From the NCBI GenBank assembly GCA_045579665.1, contig JAZNMO010000055.1, forward strand, positions 1-56,347: 56,347 bases of DNA. The letters are read 5' to 3'. The DNA is from COE1 sp045579665 (GTDB lineage Bacteria; Bacillota; Clostridia; Lachnospirales; Lachnospiraceae). Below are positions 48,835-56,347 of the stretch, in pieces. Each line of letters begins with the position of its first letter. Within the stretch, counting starts at the first letter, position 1. The position numbers and the translations under genes were made by a program. The notes beneath the pieces were generated by a model. It did not search any database and was not told the origin of the DNA. It saw only the letters and a program-made list of their open reading frames with translations.

Positions 48835-49626
48835 TAGTTTATATCCCACAATCTTCTCCGATATCTTTACCCTCTCATAAATATCCGCATAAACTGCAGG
48901 CGAGAGTCCTTCAAGGTAATTCGCAGTATAATTCCTCTTAACGCCATTCTGTTTTAAGATATCAATTGCTTTGTTATAAGCGATGGCGGCCTCATCCTCG
49001 GTGTTATAGGTGCCGATGACATAGTAGCCCGGAAGATTAATCTTGGCCTTATATTTGGTTTTGCCCTTTACGGTAACCTTGGTAACGCCCTGGTAGCGGT
49101 TGATAATTTCCAGATTCTCACTTCGGTAGTCGCCAGAGTCGCCGTTTCGGAAGATATAGTCTTTGCCGGGAACACCGTAGCTTTTGATGCCGTATTTACT
49201 AAGGATATTGACTTGCATACCGTAGTCAGCAACAAAGAGATGTCCGTCTCTACGCATAATCTTGTGGGAAGAGTAGTAGAACAGGTCATCAATATCAAAT
49301 TTAAGAATGTCTGTCGGAGACAGATAATAATAGAAGAAATGGCGTCTTGCATAAATTGGCGTACCAAAATAAAGCCCATTATCCCTGAAATTCATAAGGA
49401 TGACCCATTTTTCAAAGGGGAGGGCTGAAGTATCTGCATAATCATTCAATGTCAGCTCAGCATTATGCAAAATTCTGTCAGCTTCGAGGTAACATTCATT
49501 TGCTTTTGCTTCTGAATCAAAGCTGCCAAGACTGATGTGCTTTCTTCGATAAGTAATCGAAGTTCTGTAGTATATGGAATTGTCTTTTTTTGTTGCGCAA
49601 TAAACGCCTTTTAATGTCGTATTCAT
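48826..49626 (-). CDS. AP2-domain protein with HNH-like middle, homing-endonuclease relative
   Basis: This 266-residue protein has two AP2-like DNA-binding domains. The first (about 5-50) contains YYRTSITYRRKHISLGSFDSEAKANECY. The second (about 195-245) contains YKAKINLPGYYVIGTYNTEDEAAIAYNKA. Between them is an HNH-like stretch (DYIFRNGDSGDYRSENLEIIN) in which the first His is not evident. Such AP2-HNH combinations are typical of homing endonucleases of phage or mobile origin. The start at 49626 is chosen because a TATAAT promoter sits just upstream, where a longer reading frame would have to run through it. It is probably leaderless. Confidence 0.72.
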   Translation of the reverse strand: MNTTLKGVYCATKKDNSIYYRTSITYRRKHISLGSFDSEAKANECYLEADRILHNAELTLNDYADTSALPFEKWVILMNFRDNGLYFGTPIYARRHFFYYYLSPTDILKFDIDDLFYYSSHKIMRRDGHLFVADYGMQVNILSKYGIKSYGVPGKDYIFRNGDSGDYRSENLEIINRYQGVTKVTVKGKTKYKAKINLPGYYVIGTYNTEDEAAIAYNKAIDILKQNGVKRNYTANYLEGLSPAVYADIYERVKISEKIVGYKLKP

Positions 49627-49632
49627 GGAATT

Positions 49633-49641
49633 ATTATAACA
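49633..49641 (-). promoter_or_regulatory. Extended -10 promoter giving a leaderless AP2 mRNA
   Basis: On the minus strand TGTTATAAT places the first transcribed base at or next to the A of the ATG at 49626. No Shine-Dalgarno sequence precedes this ATG. Confidence 0.45.
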
Positions 49642-49743
49642 TTTTCTACAATATAATGGAACACGTTTTTGTCGTGTATAAAAATCACGAAAAAAGTGTC
49701 CACCTGAGAGCGACATTTGTACGATTTTGCGAGATTTTAAACG

Positions 49744-49772
49744 TTGCACAGTTTACAACCCTATGGTATACT
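49744..49772 (+). promoter_or_regulatory. thrC promoter
   Basis: TTGCAC at 49744-49749, a 17-bp spacer and TATACT at 49767-49772. It gives a leader of about 200 nt before thrC. Confidence 0.7.
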
Positions 49773-49793
49773 TATACATTGTAAATTGTTTAT

Positions 49794-49967
49794 TGTTCCA
49801 AGGTGGTATTCCGCGAGGTGTTTTGCGAAGCAAAATCCCGAGAATTGAAAGTGCCAACTGTAATTTATTACAGTTGTGTGCATAATTGTTGCTGGAACGA
49901 GGTACGAGTGAACAGTAACTGCGAAAGAAAATAATATATCTGTTGTGTGTGCAGATATTTGGAAAGG
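49794..49967 (+). ncRNA. Structured thrC leader of unknown type
   Basis: GTTCCA (about 49795) can pair with TGGAAC (about 49892) and enclose two hairpins: GTTTTGC-GAA-GCAAAAT and a perfect AACTGTAAT/ATTACAGTT. The region then runs into the GGAAAGG (49961-49967) and TGGTTTT leader shared with walJ and the M24 peptidase. I see no intrinsic terminator, and the GGTGGTATTCCGCG stretch lies too near the 5' end for a T-box. Confidence 0.4.
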
Positions 49968-49979
49968 TCTGGTTTTAGT

Positions 49980-51464
49980 ATGTTATTTTACAGAAGTACA
50001 AGAAGTAAAGATGAAACAGTTAAGGCTTCAGAGGCTATTTTGAAGGGACTTGCAAACGATGGCGGTTTATTCGTGCCGGAGGCGATTCCTTCTCTTGATA
50101 AGACTTTAGAGGAGTTATCTCAGATGACATATCAGGAGACAGCTTATGAGGTTATGAAGCTGTTCTTAACAGATTTTACAGAGGAAGAGTTAAAGGATTG
50201 TATCAATAAGGCATATGATTCTAAGTTTGATACAGAGGTAATTGCTCCTATGGTAGAGGCAGAGGGCGCTTATTATCTTGAGTTGTTCCACGGTGCGACG
50301 ATTGCATTTAAGGATATGGCATTATCTATCTTACCTCATTTATTAATTACATCAGCTAAGAAGAATAATGTTCAGAATGAGATCGTTATCTTAACAGCTA
50401 CAAGTGGTGATACAGGTAAGGCTGCGCTTGCAGGATTTGCGGGTGTTGAAGGTACTAAGATTATCGTATTCTATCCTAAGAATGGTGTTAGCCCTATTCA
50501 GGAGAAGCAGATGGTTACTCAGAAGGGTGACAATACATTTGTAGTTGGTATTACAGGTAACTTCGATGATGCACAGACAGGCGTTAAGATGCTCTTTGGC
50601 GATAAGGAGCTTGAGGCTGTTATGGCAAATGCGGGTTATCAGTTCTCATCTGCAAACTCTATTAATATCGGTAGATTGGTTCCTCAGGTTGTTTACTATG
50701 TATATTCTTATGCACAGTTACTTAAGGAAGGTAAGGTAGAGAAGGGCGAGAAGATTAACGTAGTAGATCCAACAGGTAACTTTGGAAATATTCTTGCTGC
50801 TTACTTTGCAAAGAACATGGGTATTCCGATTGCAAAGTTAATCTGCGCATCAAATGAGAATAAGGTATTATATGATTTCTTTGAGACCGGTGTTTATGAC
50901 AGAAACAGAGAGTTCGTATTAACAAGCTCACCTTCTATGGATATTTTGATTTCAAGTAACTTAGAGAGATTAATATACATGACAGCAGGTTGCGATTCTG
51001 ATAAGAATGCTGCACTTATGAATTCTCTTTCTAAGGAAGGTAAGTATACAATTACTGCAGATATGAAGTCTAACATGACAGATTTCTACGGTAACTATGC
51101 TTCTGAGCAGGAGACTGCTGAGACAATTAAGGAGTTATATGACAATACAGGGTATGTGATTGATACACATACTTCTGTTGCAGCAACTGTTCTTAAGAAG
51201 TATCAGAAGGATACTCAGGATATGACTAAGGCAGTGATTGCTTCAACAGCCAGCCCATTCAAGTTCACAAGAAGTGTTATGAATGCGATTGATGCGAAGT
51301 ATGACAGCATGACAGACTTTGAATTGGTTGATGAGCTTTCTAAGATTGCAAATGTTGACGTTCCAAATGCAATCGAGGAGATTAGAACAGCACCTGTATT
51401 ACATGATACTGTATGTGATAAGGAAGATATGAAGGCTGTTGTAATGAAATTCTTAGGAATTTAA
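49980..51464 (+). CDS. thrC: Threonine synthase
   Basis: This 494-residue PLP enzyme converts O-phosphohomoserine to threonine. The PLP lysine is K111 in FHGATIAFKDMAL. Further family blocks are TATSGDTGKAALAGF, FYPKNGVSPIQEKQM and SANSINIGRLVPQ. The size and the N-terminal FYRSTRSKDETVKASEAILKGLANDGGLF match the long (about 490-residue) clade. The ATG at 49980 follows the GGAAAGG leader. Codon choice is more even and cytosine-rich than in the accessory island, as for well-expressed genes. Its own promoter lies 200 bp upstream. Confidence 0.95.
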   Translation: MLFYRSTRSKDETVKASEAILKGLANDGGLFVPEAIPSLDKTLEELSQMTYQETAYEVMKLFLTDFTEEELKDCINKAYDSKFDTEVIAPMVEAEGAYYLELFHGATIAFKDMALSILPHLLITSAKKNNVQNEIVILTATSGDTGKAALAGFAGVEGTKIIVFYPKNGVSPIQEKQMVTQKGDNTFVVGITGNFDDAQTGVKMLFGDKELEAVMANAGYQFSSANSINIGRLVPQVVYYVYSYAQLLKEGKVEKGEKINVVDPTGNFGNILAAYFAKNMGIPIAKLICASNENKVLYDFFETGVYDRNREFVLTSSPSMDILISSNLERLIYMTAGCDSDKNAALMNSLSKEGKYTITADMKSNMTDFYGNYASEQETAETIKELYDNTGYVIDTHTSVAATVLKKYQKDTQDMTKAVIASTASPFKFTRSVMNAIDAKYDSMTDFELVDELSKIANVDVPNAIEEIRTAPVLHDTVCDKEDMKAVVMKFLGI

Positions 51465-51576
51465 GTAAGATAGAAAGAAAATGCAGGGAGGGCTGTTTGA
51501 CAGCGTTCCCTGTCTGTGTTTTGTGAAAGGCAAAGTCCGGCAGGCGCAGTAGTATAGAAAGGTTTTGGGTGAGTAC

Positions 51577-51942
51577 ATGAATTTGGGTATGTTTGTGAAT
51601 ATGTTATTGATTGCGTGTGGCATTTATATGATTTACTGGTCAATACAAATGAAGAAAACGCAGGAGATTCCTGAGATGATGGTTGGTAAGAAGTTTCCGC
51701 TGAACAGAGCAAAGGACCCTGCAGGCTTTATTAAGGCTTCATTTCCTGTGACATTCAGTACAGGCGTAATTTTACTGGCGATTGGTATGATAGAGGCACT
51801 TGAGATATTGGTGTTGTATCCGGTGTTGAATGCCAGCCTGTCATTTATTGTTGTAATAGTGGTAATTAGTTATGGTATGATTCTTTTAAAACTGCAGAAG
51901 AAGTATTTGCTTGGTGTAGTAGATGAGAAAAAGAAGAAATAA
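51577..51942 (+). CDS. Small membrane protein, DUF3784-like
   Basis: This 121-residue protein has three membrane helices (about 4-22, 56-75 and 80-105) and a basic C terminus (VVDEKKKK). The stretch between helices 1 and 2 (MMVGKKFPLNRAKDPAGF) is a loop. It resembles small Firmicutes proteins annotated as DUF3784, with no known function. The start is not certain: the ATG at 51577 has GGTGAG close upstream, while a TTG four codons earlier is possible. It lies between thrC and deoC. Confidence 0.6.
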   Translation: MNLGMFVNMLLIACGIYMIYWSIQMKKTQEIPEMMVGKKFPLNRAKDPAGFIKASFPVTFSTGVILLAIGMIEALEILVLYPVLNASLSFIVVIVVISYGMILLKLQKKYLLGVVDEKKKK

Positions 51943-51987
51943 TAAATTTGTAAAGAAAACGGGGAATATGTGAAAGGAGAATAGAGT

Positions 51988-52653
51988 ATGACAAATCAGG
52001 AGATTTTAGGGCATATAGACCATACACAGTTAAAGCCGTTTGCGACATGGAAAGATATCGTAAAGCTTTGCGATGAAGCTGTGGAGTATCAGACGGCTTC
52101 GGTTTGTATTCCACCGGCATATATTAAGCGGGTACATGAGAAATACGGCAGTCAAATTAATATCTGTACAGTGGTTGGATTTCCGCTTGGGTATAGTGTA
52201 ACTTCTGCTAAGGTGGCAGAGGTAGAGCAGGCACTTTTAGATGGCTGTAATGAGATTGATATGGTAGTGAATATCAGTGATGTAAAGAATGGCGATTATA
52301 CCAAGGTAGAAGAGGAAATTAAGACTTTAAAGAAGGCATGTGGTAGTCATGTGTTGAAGGTGATTATTGAGACTTGCTTTTTGACTGAGGAAGAGAAGAT
52401 TGCCATGTGTCAGGCGGTTACGAATGCAGGGGCAGATTATATTAAGACCTCTACAGGCTTTGGCACAGGTGGCGCAACGATTGAAGATATAGAGCTTTTT
52501 AAGAAGCATATTGGTGCCGATGTGAAGATGAAGGCTGCAGGTGGTGTGAAGACAAAGGATGATTTGGTGATGTTCTTGGAGGCCGGCTGTGACAGAATTG
52601 GTACTTCATCGGCGGTAGGTTTATTAAAAGGTGAAGAAGCAAAGGGATATTAA
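51988..52653 (+). CDS. deoC: Deoxyribose-phosphate aldolase
   Basis: This 221-residue TIM barrel splits 2-deoxyribose 5-phosphate to acetaldehyde and glyceraldehyde 3-phosphate in deoxynucleoside salvage. The Schiff-base lysine is K153 in YIKTSTGFGTGGAT, and the second conserved lysine lies in KAAGGVKT. DHTQLKPFA at the N terminus is typical. AAAGGAG precedes the ATG. No deoxynucleoside phosphorylase or DeoR is adjacent; an M24 peptidase gene follows after a double-hairpin junction. Confidence 0.95.
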   Translation: MTNQEILGHIDHTQLKPFATWKDIVKLCDEAVEYQTASVCIPPAYIKRVHEKYGSQINICTVVGFPLGYSVTSAKVAEVEQALLDGCNEIDMVVNISDVKNGDYTKVEEEIKTLKKACGSHVLKVIIETCFLTEEEKIAMCQAVTNAGADYIKTSTGFGTGGATIEDIELFKKHIGADVKMKAAGGVKTKDDLVMFLEAGCDRIGTSSAVGLLKGEEAKGY

Positions 52654-52716
52654 AGCGAAATAAATTTCGCTTGCAAATTTGTGCCAGAGGCCCAAAGTTT
52701 GCAGGTTGTGGAAAGG
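52654..52716 (+). repeat. Double hairpin plus GGAAAGG leader before the M24 peptidase
   Basis: AGCGAAAT/ATTTCGCT with an AA loop (52654-52671) is followed by a GCAAATTTGTGCC/GGCCCAAAGTTTGC hairpin (52673-52702), a GCAGG...GGAAAGG and the TGGTTATT leader. The second half is nearly identical to the element before walJ. The first stem differs in sequence but keeps the same shape. Confidence 0.7.
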
Positions 52717-52728
52717 CTTGGTTATTGA

Positions 52729-54522
52729 ATGATTAGAGAAAGAATAACAGCGATTAAGGATGTATTGAAGGATGCGGGCATTGATTTTTATATTGTTCCG
52801 ACATCTGATTATCATAATTCAGAATACGTAAATGACTATTTTAAGCAGAGAGAGTTCCTGTCGGGCTTTACGGGCTCTAACGGTACTTTGGTGATTAGTC
52901 AGGATGAGGTAGGACTTTGGACAGATGGAAGATACTTTGTGCAGGCAGAGCGTGAGCTTACAGGCTCGGGTATCGTACTTTACAGGATGAATGAAGAGGG
53001 TGTTCCGACGATAGAGGAGTACCTTGAGAAAAATATGAAGGAGCAGCAGATACTTGGTTTTGATGGACGAGTGGTTGATACCTGCTTTGGAAAGAATTTG
53101 GAGAAGTGTCTTGCAGATAAGAAGATTTCCTTTGTATATGATAAGGATTTGGTAGATACTGTTTGGACAGACAGACCAAAGCTTCCTGTAAGTAAGCTTT
53201 GGGTGATTCTGGAAGAGAAGAACGGACAGACAGTAGAGGAGAAGCTCACGTTGGTTCGTGGTGCCATGAAGAAGAATAAGGCAGCTCATTTATTCATTTC
53301 CAAGCTGGATGATATTATGTGGCTTTATAATGTGCGTGCCAATGATGTGGAGTGTAATCCTGTTGCGTTGTCATATACCTTTATTTCAGAGAATGAGGCA
53401 GTGTTCTTTGTGCAGAAGGATGCCCTGACACCGGAGGCAGAGGCATATTTTGAAAAGTACCATATTACGGTAAAGGATTATCATGAGGTGGCTGCTTTTC
53501 TTGCGGATTGTTCTTTGGACGGAAGTGTCTGGTGTGACTGTGATGAGGTAAGCTACCTGATGTATAAGCGTCTTTCAGAGCGTGTAGAGATTATTGACAG
53601 ACGTAATCCTACTACCTTGATGAAGGCTGTTAAGAACGCAACAGAGCTTAAGAATATAAGAGAGTATTATTTAAAGGATAGTGTAGCACTGACCAAATTC
53701 CTGTTCTGGATGAAGCAGAATGCCGGTAAGGTGGAAATGGATGAGTATAGCGTTGCCATGAAGCTTGATAGTATGCGTGCTGAGGTTGAGGGATTCTTGG
53801 ATTTATCATTCCCGACGATTAGTGCTTTCAAAGAAAATGCAGCAATGATGCATTATTCTGCGACAGAGGATAATAAGGCAGAGATTACAGCAGACGGATT
53901 GTATCTGGTGGATTCCGGCGGACAGTATATTGGCGCGACAACGGACGTTACCAGAACCATTGCACTTGGTCAGATTACGGATGAGATGAAGAAGCATTTT
54001 TCAAAGGTTGTTTGCGGAATGCTAAGACTTGCAGATGCAAAGTTCTTATACGGCTGTACCGGTAAGAGCGTGGACATCCTTGCCCGTGAGCCGTTGTGGG
54101 AGTGCTATATTGATTATAAGTGCGGTACAGGTCATGGTATCGGATATATTTTAAATGTGCACGAGGCACCGCCAAATATTCGTTGGAGATATAATCCGGG
54201 TACGAAAGAAGACATATTAGAGGCAGGTATGATTGTGTCAGATGAACCGGGAGTTTACATCGAGGGCAGTCATGGTATCCGTATTGAGAATATTTTGGAG
54301 ATTGTCAATGAAGAGAAGAATGGTGATGGTCAGTTTATGGGCTTTAGACATCTGACCTATGTGCCGATTGATTTGGATGCTATTGATATTCGTTTTATGG
54401 AGCCAAGGGACGTAGAGCGTCTGAATGCTTATCATGAAGAGGTGTATCGCCGTTTGGAGCCGTATTTTGAGGGTGATGAGAAATCATTATTGAGGGAATC
54501 GACACGAAAACTTGAATATTAA
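52729..54522 (+). CDS. pepP: Xaa-Pro aminopeptidase (M24B)
   Basis: This 597-residue metallopeptidase removes N-terminal residues preceding proline. It has two N-terminal creatinase-like domains (about 1-300) and a C-terminal pita-bread domain. Metal ligands are visible: the two Asp in LVDSGGQYIGATTDVTRT, His in GTGHGIGYILNVHE, and Glu in DEPGVYIEGSHGIRIEN and further on. Length matches the long eukaryote-like prolidase/APP form common in Clostridia. The ATG follows the GGAAAGG leader by 12 nt. It is probably cytoplasmic. The gene symbol is by family. Confidence 0.9.
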   Translation: MIRERITAIKDVLKDAGIDFYIVPTSDYHNSEYVNDYFKQREFLSGFTGSNGTLVISQDEVGLWTDGRYFVQAERELTGSGIVLYRMNEEGVPTIEEYLEKNMKEQQILGFDGRVVDTCFGKNLEKCLADKKISFVYDKDLVDTVWTDRPKLPVSKLWVILEEKNGQTVEEKLTLVRGAMKKNKAAHLFISKLDDIMWLYNVRANDVECNPVALSYTFISENEAVFFVQKDALTPEAEAYFEKYHITVKDYHEVAAFLADCSLDGSVWCDCDEVSYLMYKRLSERVEIIDRRNPTTLMKAVKNATELKNIREYYLKDSVALTKFLFWMKQNAGKVEMDEYSVAMKLDSMRAEVEGFLDLSFPTISAFKENAAMMHYSATEDNKAEITADGLYLVDSGGQYIGATTDVTRTIALGQITDEMKKHFSKVVCGMLRLADAKFLYGCTGKSVDILAREPLWECYIDYKCGTGHGIGYILNVHEAPPNIRWRYNPGTKEDILEAGMIVSDEPGVYIEGSHGIRIENILEIVNEEKNGDGQFMGFRHLTYVPIDLDAIDIRFMEPRDVERLNAYHEEVYRRLEPYFEGDEKSLLRESTRKLEY

Positions 54523-54554
54523 AGCGTTATTACACAAGTTTAATAGTTATTTTA

Positions 54555-54583
54555 TTGACTTTTTTGAAAGGTTTTGAGATAAT
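54555..54583 (+). promoter_or_regulatory. pckA promoter
   Basis: TTGACT at 54555-54560, a 17-bp spacer and GATAAT at 54578-54583. The leader of about 95 nt carries a hairpin AACCGTT/AACGGTT and the ribosome site AGGAGG. Confidence 0.75.
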
Positions 54584-54683
54584 GAATCAAATGTGTGGAT
54601 AGTATTACTATGCCCACAACCGTTGAAGATACCTTTAACGGTTTGAAATATATTTTATTTTATAATCTTAAGGAGGAAATAAT

Positions 54684-56347
54684 ATGTCATCAAAAGCGTA
54701 TTATCCAATTTCCGAGATTGGAGCAGGTAAGGTAGGATTCTCTAAGACACGTTCTATCATTGAGGCTGCTTTCTACGGAAATAACGTAGTAAAGGTAAAC
54801 ACTTTAAAAGAGGCTTATGAATTAGCTAAGAACTCACCGGGTACTGTAGTAACAGATATGCCTATTAAGGATGGTGAGACATTTGGTCTTGAGAAGGACG
54901 CAAAGGTTCTTTTATTCAACGATGGTGCAGTAACAGGTCGTTACGCAGCAGCTCGTCGTATCAAGGGTGAGCCTGGTGTTGATGAGGCTAAGCTTGATAA
55001 GGTAGTTATGGACGCTGTATATGAGACACGTTGGAAGACAATGTATCATGCAGAGTGTTTCGTAGGTCTTGACCCAGAGTTCATGGTAAAGGCACACCTT
55101 CTTATTCCGGAAGGAGAAGAGAACTTACTTTATAACTGGATGATTAACTTCCAGTATATGTCAGATGAGTATGTAAAGATGTATAAGAATTCTGTTCCTG
55201 TAGGAAACGGAAATGAGCCTGACATCTACATCTTCTCTGATCCTCAGTGGGCTCCTCACGAGGCACCGGACGTAGATTACAGCTGTTTAAGCGATCCTTT
55301 AACACTTTGCTACTTTGATACAAATGCAAACTGTGCAGCTATCCTTGGTATGAAGTACTTCGGAGAGCACAAGAAGGGTACACTTACAATGGCATGGGCA
55401 CTTGCTAACAGAAATGGTTATGCAGCTTGCCACGGCGGACAGAAAGAGTATACTTTAGCAGATGGTTCTAAGTTCGTAGCTTCCGTATACGGATTATCAG
55501 GATCCGGTAAGTCTACACTTACACATGCTAAGCATGGCGGTAAGTATCCTATCACTGTTTTACATGATGACGCTTTCATCATTAACACAGATACCTGTGC
55601 TTCTGTAGCTTTGGAGCCTACTTACTTCGATAAGACAGCTGACTATCCTACAGGATGCCCTGACAATGAGTATTTATTATCAGCTCAGAACTGCTCCGCA
55701 ACTCTTGATGAGAACGGAAAGCTTCAGTTGGTAACAGAAGATATCAGAAACGGTAACGGACGCGCTATTAAGTCTAAATTATGGTCTCCTAACCGTGTAG
55801 ATAAGATTGACGCTCCTGTTAATGCAATCTTCTGGATTATGAAAGACCCTACAATTCCCCCTGTAGTTAAGTTGAAAGGTGCTGCACTTGCATCAGTTAT
55901 GGGTGCTACACTTGCAACAAAGACTTCTACTGCAGAGCGTGTTGCTGCAGGAACAGACTTAAATGCTCTTCGTATCGTTCCTTATGCTAACCCGTTCAGA
56001 ACATACCCTCTTGTAAATGACTACGAGAAGTTCAAAAAGTTAGTAGAAGAGAAGAACGTAGACTGCTACATCGTTAACACAGGTGACTTTATGGGAACCA
56101 AGGTTAAACCCGCAGATACATTAGGAATTCTTGAAACTATCGTTGAAGGAAAGGCTAACTTCGAGAAGTGGGGCAACTTTGACGATGTTGAAATTATGTA
56201 TGACTGGTCAGGCAAGACTGCTGACTTCAAGCCTAACATGGAAGATGCTTCTTATGTTGCAGCTTTGAAGAGCGCTATGCAGAACCGTGTTGATGCTGTT
56301 AAGGGATTTGCTGAGAAGAAGGAAGGTTATGATAAGCTTCCTGATGA
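54684..56347 (+). CDS. pckA: Phosphoenolpyruvate carboxykinase (ATP), 3' end beyond window
   Basis: The reading frame is open from the ATG at 54684 to the window end (554 codons, no stop). It encodes ATP-type PEP carboxykinase, which interconverts oxaloacetate and PEP. The kinase-1a P-loop GLSGSGKST is at residues 270-278, and the kinase-2 segment LHDDAFIINTDT follows. AGGAGGAAAT precedes the ATG by 5 nt. The codon set (CGT, AAC, GGT, TAC) is markedly optimised compared with all neighbours, indicating very high expression. In rumen and gut Clostridia the enzyme often runs toward oxaloacetate in succinate or CO2 fixation. The very C terminus is missing. Confidence 0.95.
   Translation, partial: MSSKAYYPISEIGAGKVGFSKTRSIIEAAFYGNNVVKVNTLKEAYELAKNSPGTVVTDMPIKDGETFGLEKDAKVLLFNDGAVTGRYAAARRIKGEPGVDEAKLDKVVMDAVYETRWKTMYHAECFVGLDPEFMVKAHLLIPEGEENLLYNWMINFQYMSDEYVKMYKNSVPVGNGNEPDIYIFSDPQWAPHEAPDVDYSCLSDPLTLCYFDTNANCAAILGMKYFGEHKKGTLTMAWALANRNGYAACHGGQKEYTLADGSKFVASVYGLSGSGKSTLTHAKHGGKYPITVLHDDAFIINTDTCASVALEPTYFDKTADYPTGCPDNEYLLSAQNCSATLDENGKLQLVTEDIRNGNGRAIKSKLWSPNRVDKIDAPVNAIFWIMKDPTIPPVVKLKGAALASVMGATLATKTSTAERVAAGTDLNALRIVPYANPFRTYPLVNDYEKFKKLVEEKNVDCYIVNTGDFMGTKVKPADTLGILETIVEGKANFEKWGNFDDVEIMYDWSGKTADFKPNMEDASYVAALKSAMQNRVDAVKGFAEKKEGYDKLPD

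Noticed and set aside
49794..49815. T-box riboswitch upstream of thrC
   Set aside because: GGTGGTATTCCGCG resembles the T-box sequence, but it lies only about 20-30 nt from the predicted 5' end and no specifier stem or terminator accompanies it.

Overview
The window looks like a chromosomal segment of a gut-type Lachnospiraceae bacterium (Clostridia). The evidence is an AT-rich genome with strong AGGAGG-type ribosome sites, the Firmicutes-style order polA-coaE-FtsA-like-walJ-ACT-PFL, ATP-type PEP carboxykinase, separate FchA and FolD folate enzymes, and many plant-polysaccharide enzymes. I cannot assign a genus. No rRNA, tRNA or CRISPR array is visible.

Layout. 1-9816: an FMN-dependent 2-hydroxy-acid dehydrogenase, a GH10 xylanase lipoprotein, a Nudix hydrolase with a methyltransferase, fchA-folD, then an AraC regulator divergent from a GH88 unsaturated-uronyl hydrolase and a DUF2264 protein. 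9817-18122: a tandem hairpin-repeat array, two unknown membrane-anchored proteins, a two-component system with a MacB/FtsX-type ABC transporter, and a DegV protein. 18346-26405: an iron-type alcohol dehydrogenase, an HTH/HipA-like kinase pair, a GH120 beta-xylosidase, a GH25 muramidase, a zinc-ribbon protein, and a minus-strand PL9 pectate lyase followed by a SUMF1-domain lipoprotein. 26794-37116: housekeeping genes (polA, coaE, FtsA-like, walJ, ACT, PFL) and a GH25-like protein with a substituted catalytic residue. 37251-49626: an accessory island. 49980-end: thrC, a small membrane protein, deoC, an M24 aminopeptidase and a partial pckA.

The most interesting region is 37251-47987. A Hin-sized serine recombinase is followed after 22 bp by a pair of perfect 14-bp inverted repeats (37873-37886 and 38010-38023). 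Each lies in a 26-bp site of two 12-bp arms and a 2-bp core, and the cores are inverted relative to each other. They bound a roughly 140-bp segment that carries a promoter, which is the layout of an invertible phase-variation switch. Directly downstream are a c-di-GMP-I (GEMM) riboswitch aptamer and an intrinsic terminator. Then comes a tight five-gene operon: a membrane protein with an intact NERD nuclease domain, a lidless Hsp70, a J-like/TPR membrane protein, a TPR protein with two CbbX/EccA-type AAA+ domains, and a J-like/Sel1 protein with one membrane span and four NPCBM-like domains outside. I know of no described system with this composition. The reading that it is a phase-variable, c-di-GMP-gated, membrane-linked chaperone/nuclease machine is inference.

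A second theme is non-coding. Tandem hairpin repeats with a 51-54-bp period occur at three loci. Double-hairpin elements sit right after stop codons at several gene junctions. A shared GGAAAGG...TGGTT leader precedes the start codons of walJ, thrC and the M24 peptidase.
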